A DNA stretch of 64,000 nt from JAXLQL01 sp046331625 (GCA_046331625.1 JAXLQL010000037.1:7291-71290); one strand, 5' to 3'; shown: positions 8,574-16,974, counted from the first letter of the stretch. The notes: generated by a model from the sequence alone, not told the origin. Numbers and translations: made by a program.

Positions 8574-9028
8574 CGCCGCGACTCGAATTTGTTTTCTCGG
8601 CCGAGGTAGAACTGGGCGCTCCGCAGGAAGTGGGTCACATCCAATCAGGCGTGGATCGCCGGGTGATTCCCATCACCGGCGGACGTTTCCAGGGGCCAGC
8701 GCTCGAAGGCCGCGTACTGGCAGGCGGCGCGGACTGGCAAGTGGTTTTGCCCGATGGCACGGCTGAGCTGGATGCGCGGTACACGCTCGAGACGAAAACA
8801 GGATCGCTCATTTGTGTTTACAACCGCGGTTTGCGCACTGGGCCGCCCGAGGTGCTGGCGCGGCTGCGGGCAGGTGTGGCCGTGGACGCATCGAGCTACT
8901 ACTTTCGCGCGACGCCGCGGTTCGAGACGGCGGATCCGAAACTGAGATGGCTCGAGCGGTCGATCTTCGTCGCCTCTGGCGAGCGGCTGGCTTCGCGCGT
9001 GAAGCTCGATTTCTGGCGGGTTGGTTGA
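8570..9028 (+). CDS. DUF3237 family protein
   Basis: A 152-residue protein of the DUF3237/UPF0311 family, which has no settled biochemical role. The typical pieces are visible: LEFVFSAEVELG at the N-terminus, the glycine-rich GGRFQGPALEGRVLAGGADW, LDARYTLETKTGSLICVYNRG, and SSYYFRATPRFET with WLERSIFVA. No signal peptide or membrane segment is seen. It overlaps pcaL by 4 bp and is directly followed by the feruloyl-CoA synthetase, so it is made with the aromatic pathway. DUF3237 genes are often found beside aromatic or ring-cleavage genes, which fits a supporting role; the function here is unknown. Confidence 0.85.
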   Translation: MTPRLEFVFSAEVELGAPQEVGHIQSGVDRRVIPITGGRFQGPALEGRVLAGGADWQVVLPDGTAELDARYTLETKTGSLICVYNRGLRTGPPEVLARLRAGVAVDASSYYFRATPRFETADPKLRWLERSIFVASGERLASRVKLDFWRVG

Positions 9029-10795
9029 ATGTCGGCCACGGCGCTGTTTCGGCCGGTGGACATTGCGTCATGGGACGTGTCGATCGAGCAGGAAGCTTCG
9101 GGAGCGTGGCGCGTGAGTCCAGTGGGGAAGCTGGGCGAGTATCCAGTGCGGGTGACCGATGCTCTGGATCACTGGGCAGCGGCCGAGCCAGAGCGCACCT
9201 TTCTCGCCAAGCGCGGCGGAGATGGCGAGTGGGTACGGCTCACGTATGCTGACTTTCGAAGACGCGCTCGGAATGTGGCGCAGTGGTTGATCGATACTGG
9301 GCTCGATGCGGAGCGGCCGGTGGCGATACTTTCCGGAAACGATCTCGAGCACGCGGTGTTGGGAATGGGTGCGATGTACGCGGGTATTCCGTATGCGCCG
9401 GTTTCGCCGGCCTACTCGTTGGTCTCCACGGATTTCGCGAAGCTGCGGCACGTGTTTTCGATCTTGAATCCGGGACTCGTGTTTGCCGCGGATGCCGCGC
9501 AGTTTGGCCGGGCGATCGAGGCGGTGGTTCCCGAGGCGGCGCGGGTGGTGGCGGTGCGCGGGAATGGGATTCCGTTCGCATCGCTCGCGTCGGCCGAGGC
9601 GACAGAGGCGGTGGATCGCGCGACAGCTAGCGTGAGCGCCGAAAGCGTGGCGAAGATTCTCTTCACGTCCGGCTCGGCGGGAGTTCCCAAGGGCGTGATC
9701 AACACGCACGGCATGTTGTGCAGCAACCAGGAGATGCTGCGCACGGTGTTCCGCTTCATCCGGGAGCAGCCGCCGGTGATCTGCGATTGGCTGCCGTGGC
9801 ATCACACGTTCGGCGGCAATCACAACTTCGGTTTGGTGCTCTTCAACGGCGGTACGTTGTACATAGATGGCGGCCGGCCAATGGCGGGTGCGTTCAGCGA
9901 GACGGTGCGGAACTTGCGCGAGATCGCGACTACTGCGTACTTCAACGTGCCGAAGGGCTACGAAATGCTGGTGGAACATCTGCGCGCCGATCAAGCGCTG
10001 CGGCGGCAATTCTTCTCGCAGATCTCGATGACGTTCTATGCGGCGGCCGGATTGTCTCAGCACGTTTGGGACGCACTCGACGAGTTGGCGGTGGCGAGTT
10101 GTGGCTATCGCATTCCGATGCTCACCGGGCTGGGCGCTACAGAGACCGCGCCCTTCGCCATTTGTGCTCGCAAGGAAACGGCGCGCGCCGGAGTGGTCGG
10201 CTTGCCAGTGCCGGGAGTGGAGTTGAAGCTGGTCCCGGTGGAGGGCAAACTGGAGGCTCGCGTGAAGGGTCCGAACGTGACGCCGGGATTCTGGCGTCAG
10301 CCTGAGCTGACCAGTGCGGCGTTCGATGAAGACGGCTACTACAAGCTAGGAGACGCGCTGCGGTTTCTAGATGCCGATGATCCGCGCAAGGGGTTCGTGT
10401 TCGATGGACGGATCGCAGAGGACTTCAAGTTGTCGACGGGTGTGTGGGTGAGCGTGGGTCCGTTGCGTGCACGGTTCCTGCATCATGCCGCGCCATGGGT
10501 CCGCGACGTGGTGTTCGCGGGGCACGACCGCGATGAAGTGACGGCGTTGATCTTTCCTGGAGACGAGGCTTCGGCAGCGACGACACAGGCCGTGCTGCGC
10601 GATTTCGCGCGGCAGAGCACGGGGAGTTCGACGAGGATCGTGCGCGCGATCATGATCGAGGAACAGCCGTCGATCGACGCGGGCGAAATCACTGACAAAG
10701 GCTCGATCAATCAACGGGCGGTGCTGACGCGGCGAGCGGAGCTAGTGGAACGGCTCTACGCGGACCCAATGCCAGAAGGAGTGATCTCGATTTGA
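9029..10795 (+). CDS. fcs: Feruloyl-CoA (hydroxycinnamoyl-CoA) synthetase
   Basis: ATP-dependent acyl-CoA ligase (ANL family), 588 residues, that activates ferulate or p-coumarate to the CoA thioester. The AMP-binding P-loop ILFTSGSAGVPKG lies at about 210-222. The acceptor region CDWLPWHHTFGGNHNFG and MLTGLGATETAPF, the aryl-binding loop, resemble feruloyl-CoA synthases more than benzoate ligases, as does the ending GEITDKGSINQRAVL. It abuts DUF3237 without a gap and overlaps pobA by 4 bp. Its product would be the substrate of the hydratase/lyase at 594-1402. The exact hydroxycinnamate preferred cannot be read from sequence. Confidence 0.88.
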   Translation: MSATALFRPVDIASWDVSIEQEASGAWRVSPVGKLGEYPVRVTDALDHWAAAEPERTFLAKRGGDGEWVRLTYADFRRRARNVAQWLIDTGLDAERPVAILSGNDLEHAVLGMGAMYAGIPYAPVSPAYSLVSTDFAKLRHVFSILNPGLVFAADAAQFGRAIEAVVPEAARVVAVRGNGIPFASLASAEATEAVDRATASVSAESVAKILFTSGSAGVPKGVINTHGMLCSNQEMLRTVFRFIREQPPVICDWLPWHHTFGGNHNFGLVLFNGGTLYIDGGRPMAGAFSETVRNLREIATTAYFNVPKGYEMLVEHLRADQALRRQFFSQISMTFYAAAGLSQHVWDALDELAVASCGYRIPMLTGLGATETAPFAICARKETARAGVVGLPVPGVELKLVPVEGKLEARVKGPNVTPGFWRQPELTSAAFDEDGYYKLGDALRFLDADDPRKGFVFDGRIAEDFKLSTGVWVSVGPLRARFLHHAAPWVRDVVFAGHDRDEVTALIFPGDEASAATTQAVLRDFARQSTGSSTRIVRAIMIEEQPSIDAGEITDKGSINQRAVLTRRAELVERLYADPMPEGVISI

Positions 10796-11958
10796 AGACG
10801 CGGGTGGCGATTGTGGGTGCGGGGCCGGCGGGACTGGTGCTTTCGCATTTGCTCGCGCACGAGGGCATCGACTCGATCATCGTGGAGACGAAGAGTCGCG
10901 CCTACGTAGAGCAGCGTGTGCGTGCTGGCGTGCTCGAGTATGGCACGGCGACACTGCTTCGAGAGATGGGCGTGGGTGAGCGCATGGAGCGCGAGGGCCT
11001 ACGGCATGATGGGATCCAGTTGCGGTTCGAAGGGGCTCGGCATCGCATCGATTTTCGGGCGTTGACGGGAAAAGTCGTGACGGTGTATGGGCAGCAAGAA
11101 GTGGTGAAGGATCTGATCGCCGCGCGGCTCGAAGCGGGCGGCACGATCCTGTTCGACGCGACCGATACCGCGGTGGACGGACTCGATTCGGCGCGGCCAT
11201 CGGTGCACTTTCGGGATGCCGCTGGCGCGCAGCATCGCATCGATTGCGACTTCATCGCGGGGTGCGATGGGTTCCATGGGATCGCGCGGCCTTCGATTCC
11301 AGCGCATGTGTTGCGGGTTCGGGAACGCGTGTATCCGTTCGCGTGGTTGGGGATTTTGGCAGAGTCGAAGCCGGCGAACGAGGAGTTGACTTACTCGCTG
11401 CACGAGCGCGGGTTTGCGTTGCTGAGCCTGCGTTCGCCTACGATGTCGCGCTTGTATCTGCAGTGTGCTCCGGATGAGGATCTGGATCAGTGGCCGGATG
11501 CGCGCATTTGGGATGAGCTTTCTGTGCGGCTGGGGTGTGCGCTGGATGCGGGTCCGGTGCTGCAGAAGCTGGTGACTCCGATGCGAAGCTTCGTGGCAGA
11601 GCCGATGCAGTATGGGCGCTTGTTTCTAGCGGGCGATTCCGCGCATATCGTACCGCCGACGGGTGCGAAAGGCATGAATCTCGCAGTGGCGGATGCGCGG
11701 TTGCTGGCTCGGGCGTTGAGCGCGTTCTATCGAACGGGTGACGAGTCAGGGCTGGCAGCCTATACGCAGCGCTGCTTGCGGAACGTTTGGCGGGCGCAAC
11801 ATTTCTCGTGGTGGATGACTTCCCTCTTGCACCGGTTCAGCGGGCCGTTTGAGGAGTTCGACTATCGGCGACAGGTGGCTGAGCTCGAACAAGTGGCGAG
11901 TTCGGCCGATGCGGCACGAGTGCTGGCTGCGAACTACACGGACGCGTGCTCGCAATGA
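10792..11958 (+). CDS. pobA: 4-hydroxybenzoate 3-monooxygenase
   Basis: FAD- and NAD(P)H-dependent hydroxylase turning 4-hydroxybenzoate into protocatechuate, the PcaGH substrate. The 388 residues fit the family (about 390). The FAD dinucleotide motif is GAGPAG (9-14), followed by the family-specific EQRVRAGVLEYGT, a DG-type motif GCDGFHG near residue 158, and the second FAD motif LFLAGDSAHIVPPTGAKGMN near 280. The start TTGAAG is read from base 10792 and overlaps the preceding stop. The C-terminus QHFSWWMTSLLH is typical. The stop overlaps the hydrolase start in ATGA. Confidence 0.95.
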   Translation: MKTRVAIVGAGPAGLVLSHLLAHEGIDSIIVETKSRAYVEQRVRAGVLEYGTATLLREMGVGERMEREGLRHDGIQLRFEGARHRIDFRALTGKVVTVYGQQEVVKDLIAARLEAGGTILFDATDTAVDGLDSARPSVHFRDAAGAQHRIDCDFIAGCDGFHGIARPSIPAHVLRVRERVYPFAWLGILAESKPANEELTYSLHERGFALLSLRSPTMSRLYLQCAPDEDLDQWPDARIWDELSVRLGCALDAGPVLQKLVTPMRSFVAEPMQYGRLFLAGDSAHIVPPTGAKGMNLAVADARLLARALSAFYRTGDESGLAAYTQRCLRNVWRAQHFSWWMTSLLHRFSGPFEEFDYRRQVAELEQVASSADAARVLAANYTDACSQ

Positions 11959-12701
11959 TCGAACGGGTGTGGATTCGCGGAGCACATACCGGAGCTGCGC
12001 CGATCGTGATGCTGCACGAAGGTCTGGGATCCGTTGCGCACTGGAGGGACTTCCCGGAGCGGTTGGCGCTGGCGTCTGGCACCGCTGTGTTCGTTTACTC
12101 GCGTCACGGTCACGGAAAGTCATCGCCGCCCGCAGAGGCGCGCGAGTCCCGCTATCTTCATCGCGAAGCGTTCGAGGCGTTGCCGGCATTGCTTGCGGAG
12201 GAAGGGATCGAGCGGCCAGTTTTGTTCGGGCACAGTGATGGTGCTTCGATCGCATTGCTCCATGCATCGCGATTTCCGGTGGCTGCACTGGTGCTCGAGG
12301 CTCCGCATGTGTTCGTGGAAGACGTGACGGTGGCGGGTGTCGCGCGGATGAAGACGGCGTATGAGACTTCGGACTTGCCGCAGCGGCTGGGCCGACATCA
12401 CGCGGACGCGGATTCGCTCTTTCGCGTTTGGAGCGGGATCTGGCTCGATCCAAAGTTCCGAAGTTGGAACATCGAGGATTGTCTCGAGCGGATCACGTGC
12501 CCGGTGTTGGTGATCCAGGGCGAGGATGATGAATACGGCACGGTGGCGCAGGTGGAGGCGATTCGGGTTCGGGTACCAACGGCGGAAGTGATAATGTTGC
12601 CGGCGTGCGGGCACGCGCCGCATCGGGATCAGCGAGATGCGGTGCTGGCGAGAGTAAGGGAATTCCTGGAAGGATGCGCCTCCGCTAAACTTGACCAATA
12701 A
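11955..12701 (+). CDS. Alpha/beta-hydrolase fold protein
   Basis: A 248-residue alpha/beta hydrolase. HEGLGSVAHWRDFP is the oxyanion-hole strand, GHSDGAS (about residues 91-97) the nucleophile elbow with Ser, GEDDEYG the acid loop, and CGHAPHRDQ carries the catalytic His. The start at 11955 overlaps the pobA stop in ATGA; an ATG three codons upstream is possible but less likely. The substrate is not evident. It sits at the end of the protocatechuate operon, where a second lactonase or an esterase freeing hydroxycinnamates from plant esters would make sense (inference). Confidence 0.85.
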   Translation: MIERVWIRGAHTGAAPIVMLHEGLGSVAHWRDFPERLALASGTAVFVYSRHGHGKSSPPAEARESRYLHREAFEALPALLAEEGIERPVLFGHSDGASIALLHASRFPVAALVLEAPHVFVEDVTVAGVARMKTAYETSDLPQRLGRHHADADSLFRVWSGIWLDPKFRSWNIEDCLERITCPVLVIQGEDDEYGTVAQVEAIRVRVPTAEVIMLPACGHAPHRDQRDAVLARVREFLEGCASAKLDQ

Positions 12702-12703
12702 GC

Positions 12704-13810
12704 ATGGCTGTTCCATTTCGCGTTGCCGCGCGCACGAGTGTCGAGTTCGGCGCGGGCGCGGTTGCTCAGATCGGCACGCTTGCGCGGCAGCGCGGGTTCC
12801 GGCGCACGATGCTGGCTGCCGACTCGGGCATGATTGCTGCTGGCTACGTTGCGCGCGTGGGGGCTCTGCTCGAGGGCGAAGGCATTGCGGTGGTCCCGTA
12901 TCACGAGTTCGCGGAGAATCCGGATTCGGCTCAGTTGGAGACTGCGGCCATGCACCGCGACCTGCGAGGGATTGACTCGATTGTTGCGCTCGGCGGAGGC
13001 AGTTCGCTCGACTTTGCCAAGGGCTTCAATTTCCTGGTCACCAATGGCGGTCGCATTCACGACTATCACGGCTACGACAAGGCGTCGAAGCCGCTGCTGC
13101 CGATGATCGGCGTTCCGACGACGACGGGGACTGGGAGCGAGGCGCAATCATACGCGCTGATCTCCGATGCCGAGACGCATGTGAAGATGGCTTGCGGTGC
13201 GCCCTCGGCTGCGTTCTCGCTGGTGATTCTCGATCCGGAGCTGGCGTCTTCGCAACCGCGTTCGGTGCTGGCAGCGTCAGGATACGATGCGATCTCGCAC
13301 GCCGTGGAATCGTTCGTCACCACAAAGGGCAATCTCGCGAGCGATTGCTTCGCGCGGCAGGCATGGAGGCTACTCGAAGGAGCGTTCGAGGGTGCGCTGA
13401 CGGGAACGGGCGGGATCGAAGCGGTAGCGCACATGCAACTCGGAGCCTATTGGGCGGGGGCGGCGATCGAGTGTTCGATGCTCGGGGCCACGCATGCGAC
13501 GGCAAATCCGCTCACGGCTCACTTCGGAACAACGCATGGTGTGGCGATCGCGGTCATGCTTGCTCCAGTGGTGCGGTGGAACTCGGCGGTGGCCGCGCCG
13601 CGATATCGGGAGTTGCACCCGGATTTGCCGGCGCGGCTGGATGAGTTGGCTCGTGCGGCGGGATTGCCGAGGTCGCTGGGTGAGTTGCGGGTTCCGGAAA
13701 GTATGCTCACGCAGTTGGCGGATGACGCGTCCAAACAGTGGACGGGGAGGTTCAATCCTCGGCCGTTCGATGTGGCGGCGGCGTTGGAGATTTATCGATG
13801 TGCTTATTGA
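12704..13810 (+). CDS. Iron-containing alcohol dehydrogenase family protein
   Basis: A 368-residue group III dehydrogenase. SIVALGGGSSLDFAKG is the NAD(P)-binding GGGS loop and GVPTTTGTGSEAQ the family signature. Of the four metal ligands, the Asp and first His appear in SGYDAISHAVE and the last His in FGTTHGVA. At the usual AHPLG His position the sequence reads TANPLTAH, so one ligand is Asn or has shifted; this variant may use another metal or be a distinct subfamily. It begins two bases after the hydrolase stop and is the last gene of the plus operon. It could act on an aromatic aldehyde/alcohol or as a maleylacetate-reductase-like enzyme. Confidence 0.85.
   Translation: MAVPFRVAARTSVEFGAGAVAQIGTLARQRGFRRTMLAADSGMIAAGYVARVGALLEGEGIAVVPYHEFAENPDSAQLETAAMHRDLRGIDSIVALGGGSSLDFAKGFNFLVTNGGRIHDYHGYDKASKPLLPMIGVPTTTGTGSEAQSYALISDAETHVKMACGAPSAAFSLVILDPELASSQPRSVLAASGYDAISHAVESFVTTKGNLASDCFARQAWRLLEGAFEGALTGTGGIEAVAHMQLGAYWAGAAIECSMLGATHATANPLTAHFGTTHGVAIAVMLAPVVRWNSAVAAPRYRELHPDLPARLDELARAAGLPRSLGELRVPESMLTQLADDASKQWTGRFNPRPFDVAAALEIYRCAY
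13786..13800 (+). repeat. Left copy of a 15-bp direct repeat flanking an intergenic insertion
   Basis: GGAGATTTATCGATG is found here inside the last codons of the dehydrogenase and again, identically, at 14127-14141. The wider match GGCGTxGGAGATTTATCGATG covers 21 bp with one mismatch. The right copy supplies the ribosome site and ATG of the propeller gene. Confidence 0.8.
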
Positions 13811-13903
13811 GACGTTTTGTTAGGGGGCTGGAGCGGGCACGGTGGGGTGCCGATCCAAGTAACCGAAACTCGCCGGCGAGGACTTGGGCGCGAGGTACCG
13901 GCA

Positions 13904-13943
13904 GCGGGACTGAAGTCCCGCGCAGGCTGAAGCCTGCCCCACA
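13904..13943 (+). repeat. REP-like double-hairpin repeat, copy 1
   Basis: Two adjacent perfect stems, GCGGGACTGAAGTCCCGC and GCAGGCTGAAGCCTGC, followed by CCCACA. The same unit recurs in six other gaps of this window. Confidence 0.85.
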
Positions 13944-14004
13944 TCGCGGCGGAGCCGCAATCGCGGATCCGAGCGCACTACGAGCGCATGTGCGCAGGTC
14001 TGAA

Positions 14005-14046
14005 GCGGGACTGCAAGTCCCGCGCTGGCTAAAGCCCACCCTACAC
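14005..14046 (+). repeat. REP-like double-hairpin repeat, copy 2 (diverged)
   Basis: GCGGGACTGCAAGTCCCGC, then a weaker second stem GCTGGCTAAAGCC and ACCCTACAC. It lies 60 bp after copy 1 in the same gap. Confidence 0.75.
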
Positions 14047-14126
14047 GGAGACTGAAGGTGGCACCCGAAAAATCTGCGCGGCCGAAGAGGGAAGGCAAGG
14101 AAGTAGTACAAATGGCGCGCGGCGTA

Positions 14127-14141
14127 GGAGATTTATCGATG
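14127..14141 (+). repeat. Right copy of the 15-bp direct repeat; carries RBS and start of the next gene
   Basis: GGAGATTTATCGATG holds the Shine-Dalgarno (TAGGAG) and the ATG (14139-14141) of the propeller gene. See the left copy at 13786-13800. Confidence 0.8.
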
Positions 14142-15224
14142 CGTTATTTGACACTGCTCACGCTGTCCGCGATTGCAACCTCGGCTCAGGATTGGCCGCA
14201 GTTTCGGGGCGGGCCGAAGTTGACCGGGATCGCGGGCGCGCAAATTCCTCAGCAGTTGAAAGTACTTTGGACTTGGGAGGCGGGGGATTCGATCGAGTCC
14301 TCGGCGGCGATTGCGGGCGGCGTGGTCTACGTCGCGTCGCAGGCGGGGGAACTCTCGGCGGTGGATCTCGCGACTGGAAAGCCGAAGTGGAAGTACAAGA
14401 CCGATGGTCCGGTGGGCGAGTCGTCGCCGGCGGTGGGTGGGGGGCTCGTCTATGTGGGGGATCTGAATGGTACGGTCCATGCGGTGAATGCGGCTGATGG
14501 CAAGGGCGTGTGGAAGTTCAAGACGCATTCGGAGGTCAAGTCGAGCCCGACGTTCTTCAATGACCGGATTCTGATTGGTTCATACGATGAGAGCCTCTAC
14601 GCGCTCAACGCGAAGACGGGGAAAGAGATCTGGTCGTTCAAGACGAACGGTCCCGTGCATTGTTCGCCGGGCGTGATGAACGGACTCACGTACGTGAGCG
14701 GTTGTGATGAGCAGTTCCGCGCGATTCGGGTCTCCGATGGGCAGGAAGTGTTTCACGTCAATTCGGAGTCGTATATCGGCGCATCGCCCGCGCTCACGGA
14801 CGACATGGCTTTCTTCGGAACATATGACAACCAAGTTGTCGCGGTGAATCTGGCGAGTCGCAAGGTGGCCTGGCGCTACGAGCATCCGCAACGGAAGTTC
14901 CCGTTCTACTCGTCGGCTGCGATCGTCGATGGGCGCGTGCTGGTGGGTGGTCGCGACAAGATGCTGCACGCGCTCGACGCGAAGACCGGCAAGATGCTGT
15001 GGACGTTTCTGACGAAGGCTCGCATCGAGTCTTCGCCCGCGATCGCCGATTCGCGCGTGTTCTTCGGATCGAATGACGGCCGCTTCTACGTGCTGGATCA
15101 CAAGACGGGCGCGAAGGTGTGGGAGTTCGAAGCGGGCGCGCCGATCTCCGCGTCGCCGGCGATTGCGGCGGGTCGCATCGTGATCGGCACGCAGGACGGC
15201 AAGCTCTACTGCTTCGGAGGTTGA
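14139..15224 (+). CDS. Secreted PQQ-type beta-propeller protein
   Basis: A 361-residue exported protein of the PQQ-like/BamB-like propeller type. MRYLTLLTLSAIATSAQDWP is a Sec signal, then DWPQFRGGPKLTG, the opening seen in planctomycete and acidobacterial WD-like PQQ proteins. At least six blades carry the AxDxxTGKxxW repeat, for example AVDLATGKPKWKYK, ALNAKTGKEIWSFK, ALDAKTGKMLWTF and VLDHKTGAKVWEFE. No PQQ-binding catalytic residues are evident, so a binding or scaffold role is more likely than a dehydrogenase. An upstream ATG in frame at 14058 exists but would bury the signal peptide; TAGGAG at 14125-14130 supports the start chosen. Confidence 0.88.
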   Translation: MRYLTLLTLSAIATSAQDWPQFRGGPKLTGIAGAQIPQQLKVLWTWEAGDSIESSAAIAGGVVYVASQAGELSAVDLATGKPKWKYKTDGPVGESSPAVGGGLVYVGDLNGTVHAVNAADGKGVWKFKTHSEVKSSPTFFNDRILIGSYDESLYALNAKTGKEIWSFKTNGPVHCSPGVMNGLTYVSGCDEQFRAIRVSDGQEVFHVNSESYIGASPALTDDMAFFGTYDNQVVAVNLASRKVAWRYEHPQRKFPFYSSAAIVDGRVLVGGRDKMLHALDAKTGKMLWTFLTKARIESSPAIADSRVFFGSNDGRFYVLDHKTGAKVWEFEAGAPISASPAIAAGRIVIGTQDGKLYCFGG

Positions 15225-15253
15225 CGGCGCGAGCGCAGTATCATGCAAGTGAT

Positions 15254-16726
15254 ATGCATGGCTCGAGCCGACGTGATTTTCTCGCTCTCGCTGCCGGAGC
15301 TTTCGCTCCTTTGCCTGGCAACACGGTTCCCGCGGGGCATCTTGCTACTGGCGTCAAGGTAGGCGAGATCACTCCGTCGGCGGCGCGGATCTGGGCTCGG
15401 CGGACCCGCGACGCGCAACGCAAGGTGGATGGCGTCGCGGCGCTGCGCGACACTACCAAGGCTCGTGTGCTGCCGCTCGATGTGGAGGTTTCCACGCTCG
15501 AAGGTGCGTGCCCTGGCGACGCCGGGCAGCTACGCTTGTTGCTCTCGAACGCGAAGGGGAAACGGGTCCACACGAGCGAATGGATCACGGTGAGCGCAGC
15601 CACGGATTTCACACATCAGTTTCGGTTTGCAGATTTGAAGCCCGACAGCGCGTACTCGTACACGATCGAGACGCGCGGCAGCGCGCACAAGACCGATGGC
15701 GTACTGAGTGGAGCGTTCCGCACTGCGCCGCGCGAGGATGCGGCATCCTCGATCAACTTCGCGATGTTGAGCTGCCAGAAGTATTCACAGCGGGACGATG
15801 ACCTTGGCTTTCATCTCTATGACGCGATGCGGCAGTGGGCTCCGCACTTCTACTTGTCGGTGGGGGATAACGTTTACTACGACTCGGACGATCCGAAGGT
15901 GAACCAAGTCTCGGTGGCGCGACATCACTGGCATCGGATGTTTTCGCTACCGCGGATCGTGGAGTGCTCGCGCGCCGTGCCCGCCTACTTCCTGAAAGAC
16001 GATCACGACTGCTACTCCGACGACTGCTGGCCTGGCTACGTCAACGAGGCGATGAAGCCGTTCTCGTTCGATCAGGGTCTGAAGCTGTTCTCCGAGCAGG
16101 TTCCGCTTGGCGACCGTTCGTATCGCCGGGTGCGTTGGGGGCAGGGCGTCGAGTTGTTCCTGCTCGAGGGGCGAGACTTTCGGAGTGCCAACACGTCACC
16201 CGATAGCCCTAAGAAGTCGATCTGGGGTCCGGAACAACGGCGTTGGCTCGAACAGGCGCTTTCGTTCAGCCAGGCGCATTGGAAGATCATCGTCAGCCCG
16301 ACTCCGCTGGTAGGTCCGGACAGAAAGAACAAACATGACAACCACTCGAACGACGCATTCGCGCACGAGGGCCGGGAGTTCCGGCAGTGGGTGGCGAAGA
16401 ATATGCGCAACGATACGGTAGTGGTGTGCGGCGACCGGCACTGGCAGTATCACTCGGTGGACCCCGAAACAAAAGTGCAGGAATTTGGTTGTGGGGCGGC
16501 GAGCGACTCGCATGCTTCGGGGACGCCGGGGGAGGATCCAAAGATGCACCGGTTCCATCGGGTGAAGGGTGGATTCTTGGCGATGCAGGTGAAGATGGAG
16601 GGGCCGGCGTCGAAGCTGGTGATCGCGCATCGCGATGTGCATGGGACCGAGGTTTACCGGCGGGAGTTCGAGAAGCCGGGTGGGGTCCGGGCGGCGGGGC
16701 GGTATGTGGGTGGGTTTGCGGGTTGA
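15254..16726 (+). CDS. PhoD-like alkaline phosphatase (metallophosphoesterase)
   Basis: A 490-residue exported enzyme of the PhoD family, which hydrolyses phosphate mono- or diesters with metal cofactors. The N-terminus SSRRDFLALAAGAFAPL is a twin-arginine signal. A PhoD N-domain follows (GVKVGEITPSAARIWART-like). The metal-binding core is visible: FAMLSCQKY, FYLSVGDNVYYDS (usually GDxIY), FLKDDHDCYSDDCW (the DDHD of the family) and VVCGDRHWQYHS. The start at 15254 follows the propeller gene by 29 bp; a longer open frame upstream overlaps that gene and is rejected. Confidence 0.9.
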   Translation: MHGSSRRDFLALAAGAFAPLPGNTVPAGHLATGVKVGEITPSAARIWARRTRDAQRKVDGVAALRDTTKARVLPLDVEVSTLEGACPGDAGQLRLLLSNAKGKRVHTSEWITVSAATDFTHQFRFADLKPDSAYSYTIETRGSAHKTDGVLSGAFRTAPREDAASSINFAMLSCQKYSQRDDDLGFHLYDAMRQWAPHFYLSVGDNVYYDSDDPKVNQVSVARHHWHRMFSLPRIVECSRAVPAYFLKDDHDCYSDDCWPGYVNEAMKPFSFDQGLKLFSEQVPLGDRSYRRVRWGQGVELFLLEGRDFRSANTSPDSPKKSIWGPEQRRWLEQALSFSQAHWKIIVSPTPLVGPDRKNKHDNHSNDAFAHEGREFRQWVAKNMRNDTVVVCGDRHWQYHSVDPETKVQEFGCGAASDSHASGTPGEDPKMHRFHRVKGGFLAMQVKMEGPASKLVIAHRDVHGTEVYRREFEKPGGVRAAGRYVGGFAG

Positions 16727-16744
16727 GGTGGTTGCGGCCGAGTG

Positions 16745-16974
16745 CGGAAGCTCCGAGCGGTGTACTTGATCCATTGGATCTGGGAACTGATGGACTTACT
16801 TCCTGCATTGGTGACCCGGTGCTCGAGGCAGGTGATGATGTTCTCGAACCGTCGCTTCATCATCTTCGCCACTGACACCATGGGCTGTAGCCGGCTGCGG
16901 ACCGCCCAGTTGTACCACCGGTGGAAATGCTTGCGCGCCGGGCCGTCATAGAAGGATTCAGTCCCCGCGCCCAT
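16745..16974 (-). mobile_element. Remnant of an ISL3-type transposase (C-terminal part)
   Basis: The minus strand encodes YDGPARKHFHRWYNWAVRSR, then KMMKRRFENIITCLEHRVTN, AGSKS and IQWIKYTARSFR. This is the C-terminal DDE region of ISL3-family transposases (usual end: GFRNREHFKTAIYF). The DDE residues upstream and the rest of the element are missing and the frame runs into unrelated sequence after SFR, so it is dead. No terminal inverted repeats were recognised. Confidence 0.75.

Noticed and set aside
14058..14138. Upstream start of the propeller gene
   Set aside because: It adds a charged 27-residue stretch before a good signal peptide and ignores the TAGGAG ribosome site.
15119..15253. Upstream extension of the PhoD gene
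   Set aside because: It overlaps the propeller gene and buries the twin-arginine signal.
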